Made by a program: the position numbers and the translations under genes. A stretch of DNA of 64,000 bases from SLRI01 sp964460465 (GTDB taxonomy: Bacteria > Pseudomonadota > Alphaproteobacteria > Geminicoccales > Geminicoccaceae), in assembly GCA_964460465.1 (NCBI GenBank), contig CAYWSB010000004.1, positions 1-64,000 on the forward strand, written 5' to 3'. Positions 59,287 to 64,000 of the stretch are shown here, piece after piece (position 1 is the stretch's first letter; every line of letters starts with the position of its first letter). The notes beneath the pieces are model-generated. The model was not told the DNA's origin, searched no databases, and saw only the letters and a list, made by a program, of their open reading frames with translations.

Positions 59287-61011
59287 ATGACCGTCATGAC
59301 GCCGTCCGAAGCCTTCGTCGAAACCCTGGTGGCGCAGGGCGTCACCCACGTCTTCGGTATCGTCGGCTCGGCCTACATGGACGCCCTCGACATCTTCGAG
59401 CCGGCCGGCATCCGCTTCGTGTCGGTGGCGCACGAGCAGGGGGCCGGGCACATGGCCGACGGCTTCGCCCGCGCCTCCGGCCGGCACGGCGTCTGCATCG
59501 CCCAGAACGGCCCCGGCATCACCAATTTCGTCACGGCCGTGGCGGCCGCCTACTGGGCGCACTCGCCGGTCGTCGTCATCACGCCCGAGACCGGCTCCAA
59601 CACCCAGGGCCTCGGCGGCTTCCAGGAGACCGAGCAGCTCCCGTTCTTCGAGAAGATCACCAAGTACCAGGTCCATTGCGGCCATGTCGGCCGGGTCGCC
59701 GAGCTCCTCGGCCGCTGCTTCGACTACGCCATGCTGGAGCGGGGGCCGACCCAGTTCAACATCCCCCGCGACCTCTTCTATGGGCAGGCGGACTACACCA
59801 TCGCCAAGCCGATCCGCGTCGAGCGCGGCCCCGGCGGCCCCGAAAGCCTGGACGAGGCGGCCTCGCTGATCGCCGCGGCGCAGTTCCCCGTCATCCTCTC
59901 CGGCGGCGGCGTGGTGATGAGCCAGGGCGTGGACGAGGTGGTCAAGCTCGCCGAGCACCTCCAGGCCCCGGTCATCAACACCTACCTGCACAACGACAGC
60001 TTCCCCCGCTCCCACCCGCTCTGGTGCGGCCCGATCGGCTACCAGGGCTCGAAGGCGGCGATGAAGCTCCTGGCCCAGGCCGACGTCGTCATCGCACTCG
60101 GCACCCGCCTCGGCCCGTTCGGCACCCTGCCGCAGCACGGCATCGAGTACTGGCCGAAGAACGCCAAGCTCATCCAGGTCGAGGCCAACCCGCGCCGGAT
60201 CGGCCTCGTCAAGCAGGCCGCGGTCGGCGTCTGCGGCGACGCCAAGGCGGCGACCCAGGCCATCCGCGAGCGGCTCGAGACCGGCAACAAGGCGATCGCG
60301 GCGCACGCCAACCGCGACCAGCGGAAGGCCGAGATCGACCGGCAGAAGACCGCGTGGGAAGCCGAGCTGAACGAGTGGGGGCAGGGCGCCGGCAGCCCGG
60401 TCGCCCCGCGCCGGGCGCTGCGCGAGCTCGAGAAGGCGATGCCCAGGGACGCCATGGTCACCACCGACATCGGCAACATCTGCTCGGTGTCGAACTCCTA
60501 TCTCCGCTTCGAGCAGCCGCAGAGCTTCTTCGCCGCCATGAGCTTCGGCAATTGCGGCTACGCCTATCCCACCGCCATCGGCGCCAAGGTGGCGAGTCCC
60601 GGCCGCCCGGCCGTGGCCTATGTCGGCGACGGCGCCTGGGGGATGTCCCTGCAGGAGACCCTGACCGCCGTGCGCGAGAACATCCCGGCCGTGGCGGTCG
60701 TCTTCAACAACGGCCAGTGGGGTGCCGAGAAGAAGAACCAGGTCGACTTCTACGCCGACCGCTATGTCGGCACCAACCTCGAGAACCCGAGCTTCGCCGG
60801 CATCGCCCGGGCCATGGGTGCGAACGGCATCACCGTCGACGCCCCGGACCAGATCGGCACGGCGCTCGAGGAAGCAATTGCCTCGGGCCGGCCTTCCGTG
60901 CTGGAGATCATGGTGACCCAGGAGCTGGGCGAGCCCTTCCGCCGTGATGCCTTGAAGAAGCCGCACCGCCTCCTGCCCAAATACCAAGCCTACACCGTGG
61001 CGGCCGAATAG
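59287..61011 (+). CDS. xsc: Sulfoacetaldehyde acetyltransferase
   Basis: A 574-residue thiamine diphosphate enzyme converting sulfoacetaldehyde plus phosphate to acetyl phosphate and sulfite, the key desulfonation step in taurine and related sulfonate breakdown. Characteristic are GIVGSAYMDALDIFEPAGI and HEQGAGHMADGFARASG at the N-terminus and the ThDP/metal site GDGAWGMSLQ ... NNGQWGAEKKNQ. A start nine bases later is possible. The aminotransferase/dehydrogenase partner genes of taurine use are not adjacent, except ald. Confidence 0.94.
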   Translation: MTVMTPSEAFVETLVAQGVTHVFGIVGSAYMDALDIFEPAGIRFVSVAHEQGAGHMADGFARASGRHGVCIAQNGPGITNFVTAVAAAYWAHSPVVVITPETGSNTQGLGGFQETEQLPFFEKITKYQVHCGHVGRVAELLGRCFDYAMLERGPTQFNIPRDLFYGQADYTIAKPIRVERGPGGPESLDEAASLIAAAQFPVILSGGGVVMSQGVDEVVKLAEHLQAPVINTYLHNDSFPRSHPLWCGPIGYQGSKAAMKLLAQADVVIALGTRLGPFGTLPQHGIEYWPKNAKLIQVEANPRRIGLVKQAAVGVCGDAKAATQAIRERLETGNKAIAAHANRDQRKAEIDRQKTAWEAELNEWGQGAGSPVAPRRALRELEKAMPRDAMVTTDIGNICSVSNSYLRFEQPQSFFAAMSFGNCGYAYPTAIGAKVASPGRPAVAYVGDGAWGMSLQETLTAVRENIPAVAVVFNNGQWGAEKKNQVDFYADRYVGTNLENPSFAGIARAMGANGITVDAPDQIGTALEEAIASGRPSVLEIMVTQELGEPFRRDALKKPHRLLPKYQAYTVAAE

Positions 61012-61036
61012 CGGCCGCCCACTAGGGAGAACACAT

Positions 61037-61606
61037 GTGAGCCAACAGACCATCCTCGCCGCCGTCGCCGGCGCCCTGCTGCTGGCGCAGGTCGACACCG
61101 CCGCGGCCCAGGACCAGCCGCAGGGCGCCTTCGTCGAGCAGGTGGCCGCGGTCTCGGCCCTCGTCCACGACGTCGATCTCACCACCCGCCAGGTGCTGCT
61201 GGAGTTCGGCCAGGGCGAGTTCGTCACCATCGTCGCCCCGGAGGAGGTCCGCAACCTGCCCCAGGTCGAGGTCGGCGACACCGTCAACCTCGCCTTCTAT
61301 GGGGGCATCGCCGCCAGCCTGACGCCGGCCGGTGGGGAGCCCTTGCCGACCGACGTGAGCGAGGCGCTGGTCCGGGCGGAGGAGGGCCAGCGCCCGGCCG
61401 GCGCCGCGCTGAGCCAGCTCACCACCACCGTCACCTTCGACGCCTACGATGCCGAGACCAACGTCGTCACCTTCACCGGCCAGAGCGGCCTGCAGCGGCA
61501 GGTCGAGGTCCAGGACCCGGAGATGCGCGCCTTCGTCGAGACGCTGGGCGCCGGCGACCAGGTCGACGTCACGGTGATCGAGATCATCGCCCTCGAGGTC
61601 GAGTAG
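61037..61606 (+). CDS. Secreted protein of unknown function
   Basis: A 189-residue protein with a GTG start after GGGAGAA and a signal peptide ending TAAAQ. The mature part is beta-rich (VHDVDLTTRQVLLEFGQGEFVTIVAPEEVRNLPQVEVGDTVNLAFYGG) and repeats a similar pattern at the end (TFDAYDAETNVVTFTGQSGLQRQVEVQDPEM). Two OB- or barrel-like units are likely. I do not recognise the family. It is 25 bp after xsc and may be co-transcribed. Confidence 0.75.
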   Translation: MSQQTILAAVAGALLLAQVDTAAAQDQPQGAFVEQVAAVSALVHDVDLTTRQVLLEFGQGEFVTIVAPEEVRNLPQVEVGDTVNLAFYGGIAASLTPAGGEPLPTDVSEALVRAEEGQRPAGAALSQLTTTVTFDAYDAETNVVTFTGQSGLQRQVEVQDPEMRAFVETLGAGDQVDVTVIEIIALEVE

Positions 61607-61618
61607 CCATCAGCCGCG

Positions 61619-62203
61619 TCAGCCGCCCGCCAGCACCCGCCGCACGATCGGCCGGGTGGGCGAGCGGCGGGCGACCTCGACGAAGCCCTGGTCGAGGAAG
61701 GCCCGGAGCGTGCCGACATAGAGCTCGCCCGGATAGGGCTTGCGGTCGAGATCGAGCGGATAGGCCTCGACGATCAGGGCACCGCGCTCCTGGGCATGCG
61801 CCACCGCCGCCGCGATCAGCCGCCGCATCAGCCCCTGCCGCCGCGCCTCCCTGACGATCACGAAGCAGGTGATCGCCCAGACCGGCCGATCGTCCACCGG
61901 TGCGAGATTGCGCGACCGGGCCAGCCGCCCCATGGCGGCGCGTGGCGCGATCCCGCACCAGCCGACCGGCCGGCCGTCGCGATAGGCGACCAGGCCCGGC
62001 ACGGCACCGCCCGCGACCTCGGCCTCCAGCCACAGCCGGTTGCCGCCGTCCTGCCGCCCGGCCCGATAGTCGGCATTCGTCCGATACCACCAGGCGCACC
62101 AGCAACGTCGCGCATCGCCGCAAGCGCCGATCACCGCCGCGATGTCGGCGAGCCGTTCGGCGGCGGCGGGAGCGACGATCAATCCGGGCGCCTCGCGCTT
62201 CAT
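61619..62203 (-). CDS. GNAT-family N-acetyltransferase
   Basis: A 194-residue protein from the ATG at 62203. It has the GNAT core: GLVAYRDGRPVGWCGIAPRA, the acetyl-CoA loop VREARRQGLMRRLIAAAVAHAQERG and the C-terminal RAFLDQGFVEVAR. The Cys/Trp-rich CWCAWWYRTNADYRAG near residue 34 is typical of a subgroup of small acetyltransferases with unknown substrate. It is convergent with the secreted protein gene, 12 bp away. Confidence 0.85.
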   Translation of the reverse strand: MKREAPGLIVAPAAAERLADIAAVIGACGDARRCWCAWWYRTNADYRAGRQDGGNRLWLEAEVAGGAVPGLVAYRDGRPVGWCGIAPRAAMGRLARSRNLAPVDDRPVWAITCFVIVREARRQGLMRRLIAAAVAHAQERGALIVEAYPLDLDRKPYPGELYVGTLRAFLDQGFVEVARRSPTRPIVRRVLAGG

Positions 62204-62334
62204 GGCGGTCAGCTTACCGCAAACGTAAGCGAACGCCATGCACCTCCCGACCCTTTGCCCAGTTGCGCGTGATCTGGCATGCAGGAGCATCGCCGGCCGG
62301 TCCGGCCCGATCGAGCAGCGGAGCATGCAGCCGA

Positions 62335-63450
62335 GTGAAGCCGTGGTCCTCATGGCGCCGCGCCAGATGCCGGCTTGAAGCGCCGGCGCGGCTCGGCCTC
62401 CTGCTCGCCGTCGGCCTGCTCCTGGTGCCGCCGCCGGCCGGCGCCGCGACGCTCGCCTGGCCGCCCGAGACCATCAGGATCGGTCGGCTGGCGCTCGCCT
62501 ACGCCGACCTCGCGGTGAACCTGAGTCGGGTCGAGATCGGCTGGCGGGCGGAACAGCCCATCGCCATCAGCGTCGACCGCATCCAGGGGCCGCCCGGCAT
62601 GGCCCCGTTCTGGGCCTCGGCCCGGCTGCGGCCGGCGGCCGCCGGCTGGGGCCTGACCGGCGTCGTCGCGACCGGCCCCGGCGACGTCGTGCTGCGCCTC
62701 GAGGGCTCGGGCCTCGGCGGCGAGCGCCCGCGGCTGCAGCTGCGCAGCGAGCCCGTCCGCTTCGTCCGCGGCGGGCTGCAGCCGGGGCGCCTCTGGCCTG
62801 ACCTCCGCACCTCGGTCGCCGACGTGGCCGGCACCCTGCAGCTGACGCTCGACTGGCCGGACGGCGGCGGCGTGCTCACCCTCGAAGCACTGGAGCTCGC
62901 CACCGCCTATGGCCCGCTCGGGCCGATGGACGGCCGGATCGAGCTGGACCGGCTGTGGCCGCCCCGCACCGCCAGGCCGCAGCAGCTCCGCGTCGAGGGC
63001 CTGCTGCTCGCCCCGCTGGTGGAAGGCTTCGAGATCGCCGCATTGGGTGCGGAGGGAACCATCGACGCCGATCTGCGCTTCAGCTTCACCGAGGCGGGCC
63101 GGCTGTTCATCGACGAAGGCCGCCTGGTGGCCCGCGGGCCCGGTGTGCTCCGCTACCGCGACCCCGAGCCGCCGGCCATGCTCGCCGGCCAGGGGCAAGG
63201 GGTCGACCTGCTGTTCACCGCCCTTGCCGACTTCCGCTACCAGTCGCTCACCGCTATCCTGCGCGGGCATGTCGACGACGAGCTGACCGTCGAGCTGCAA
63301 CTCCGCGGGTCCAATCCCGAGCTGTACGAGGGCCATCCCATTGAGCTCAACGTCAATCTCGAAGCCCCGATCCTGCCGCTGGCGCTCGCCGGCCGCGACG
63401 CGCTGGAGCTGCCGGACGTCGTTCGACGGGCCCTCGAGCGCAACAGGTGA
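62335..63450 (+). CDS. ydbH: YdbH-family intermembrane phospholipid transport protein, short
   Basis: A 371-residue protein from a GTG at 62335. It has an N-terminal membrane/signal segment (LGLLLAVGLLLVPPPAGA) and then a beta-rich AsmA-like body (LEALELATAYGPLGPMDGRIELDRL; YRYQSLTAILRGHV-type strands). It is placed by its neighbours ynbE and ydbL, which in many Proteobacteria form one operon for anterograde phospholipid transport. E. coli YdbH is about 880 residues, so this version keeps only part of the groove or represents a short lineage form. Confidence 0.72.
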   Translation: MKPWSSWRRARCRLEAPARLGLLLAVGLLLVPPPAGAATLAWPPETIRIGRLALAYADLAVNLSRVEIGWRAEQPIAISVDRIQGPPGMAPFWASARLRPAAAGWGLTGVVATGPGDVVLRLEGSGLGGERPRLQLRSEPVRFVRGGLQPGRLWPDLRTSVADVAGTLQLTLDWPDGGGVLTLEALELATAYGPLGPMDGRIELDRLWPPRTARPQQLRVEGLLLAPLVEGFEIAALGAEGTIDADLRFSFTEAGRLFIDEGRLVARGPGVLRYRDPEPPAMLAGQGQGVDLLFTALADFRYQSLTAILRGHVDDELTVELQLRGSNPELYEGHPIELNVNLEAPILPLALAGRDALELPDVVRRALERNR

Positions 63451-63646
63451 GCGGCGGCCCCTCGGCGCCCTGGCGCTCGCGTTGCTCGCCCTGGTCGCCG
63501 CCGCCTGCCAGCCGCGGGTCCAGCTCGAGGCTCCGAAGGACCCGATCGTCATCAACCTCAACGTCAAGATCGAGCAGGAGGTTCGGGTCCGCGTCGAGCG
63601 CGACCTCGAGGACCTGCTCGACGACCCCGAGCTGTTCGGAGGCTAG
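63341..63646 (+). CDS. ynbE: YnbE-family lipoprotein
   Basis: The conserved part is a lipobox (LALVAAAC) with Cys at 63506 and QPRVQLEAPKDPIVINLNVKIEQEVRVRVERDLEDLLDDPELFGG, closely matching YnbE. The start is uncertain: no ATG lies in frame. The frame opens with a TTG at 63341 inside ydbH. TTG at 63482 is nearer, but gives a signal peptide that seems too short. YnbE caps YdbH at the outer membrane. Confidence 0.8.
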   Translation: MSSTSISKPRSCRWRSPAATRWSCRTSFDGPSSATGERRPLGALALALLALVAAACQPRVQLEAPKDPIVINLNVKIEQEVRVRVERDLEDLLDDPELFGG

Positions 63647-63651
63647 CGCCC

Positions 63652-64000
63652 GTGATTGCACCCAACGCCACCAGACGCGGCATGCTGCGCGCCGGCCTCG
63701 CCATCGCGCTCGCCGCATCGCCACTCGCTCTCTTCGCCCGCCCGGCCGCTGCCGAGGACCTCGCCCAGGCCAAGCGCGACGGCTGGCTCGGCGAGCGCAT
63801 CGACGGCTTCCTCGGCGTCGTCAGGGCCGACACGCCCGGCGACGTCCGCGCCATGGCCGACCAGATCAACGCGCGGCGGCGCGAGGAGTACGGGCAGATC
63901 GCCCAGCGCCAGGGGGTGCCGCTCGAGGCCGTGGCGCAGCTCGCCGGCCAGAAGCTGATCGACCGCGCCGGGCGCGGCGAATGGGTGCTCGGGGCGGACG
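63652..64000 (+). CDS. ydbL: YdbL-family (DUF1318) periplasmic protein, 3' end cut by window
   Basis: From a GTG at 63652, open to the window end (116 residues seen). It has a signal peptide (GMLRAGLAIALAASPLALFARPAAA) and the DUF1318 pattern AKRDGWLGERIDGFLGVV ... MADQINARRREEYGQIAQRQGVPLEAVAQLAGQKLI. YdbL acts as a chaperone or partner of the YdbH-YnbE bridge. It is 5 bp after ynbE. Confidence 0.9.
   Translation, partial: MIAPNATRRGMLRAGLAIALAASPLALFARPAAAEDLAQAKRDGWLGERIDGFLGVVRADTPGDVRAMADQINARRREEYGQIAQRQGVPLEAVAQLAGQKLIDRAGRGEWVLGAD

Overview
The window is very GC-rich, densely packed DNA that looks like a bacterial chromosome. A complete PhyR-NepR-EcfG general stress response locus (7.2-11.2 kb) is a hallmark of Alphaproteobacteria. 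Together with the GC content, sulfoacetaldehyde acetyltransferase and TRAP/ABC uptake genes, it suggests a Rhodospirillales/Geminicoccaceae-like organism. That placement below class level is inference.

Layout. 1-7.2 kb: the end of a TRAP large permease, then a leftward ABC uptake operon (ATPase, binding protein, two permeases) with a trypsin-like protease and a membrane protein set between the binding protein and the permeases. 7.2-12.1 kb: general stress response genes with two divergent EcfG-type promoters, then a CsbD-like and a PRC-barrel gene. 12.1-15.7 kb: a lipoprotein, an orphan form II CoxL-type molybdenum hydroxylase and a hypothetical gene. 15.8-54.2 kb: a type III secretion (T3SS) island of about 38 kb. 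54.2-64 kb: alanine dehydrogenase, a dimethylglycine-dehydrogenase-like flavoprotein, PPK2, Xsc, two small genes and the start of a ydbH-ynbE-ydbL operon.

The T3SS is of the Ysc family. It has a block matching yopN-tyeA-sycN-yscX-yscY-yscV, a yscB-like chaperone gene before the secretin, a yscE-like gene after sctD, and a yscG-like gene before the needle gene. All core parts are present: C, D, F, I, J, K, L, N, O, P, Q, R, S, T, U, V and W. The tip is unusual: instead of LcrV/LcrG there are two tandem EspA/Bsp22-like proteins plus a tail remnant of a third. They are followed by YopB- and YopD-like translocators, each preceded by a SycD-type chaperone. Five candidate effectors lie beside CesT-type chaperone genes. 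Three are paralogues sharing a module of about 110 residues, and two others carry motifs resembling atypical (PI3/4-kinase or HipA-like) kinases. Four of the five start with a similar MDxxL segment.

An 18-bp palindrome, TGCYTGARCGCTCARGCA, recurs at six sites. All lie in or beside the promoter gaps of T3SS transcription units, and one copy is a perfect palindrome. It probably marks an island-wide regulon. No AraC-type activator is visible, but a STAS anti-anti-sigma gene sits inside the island, recalling BtrV control in Bordetella.
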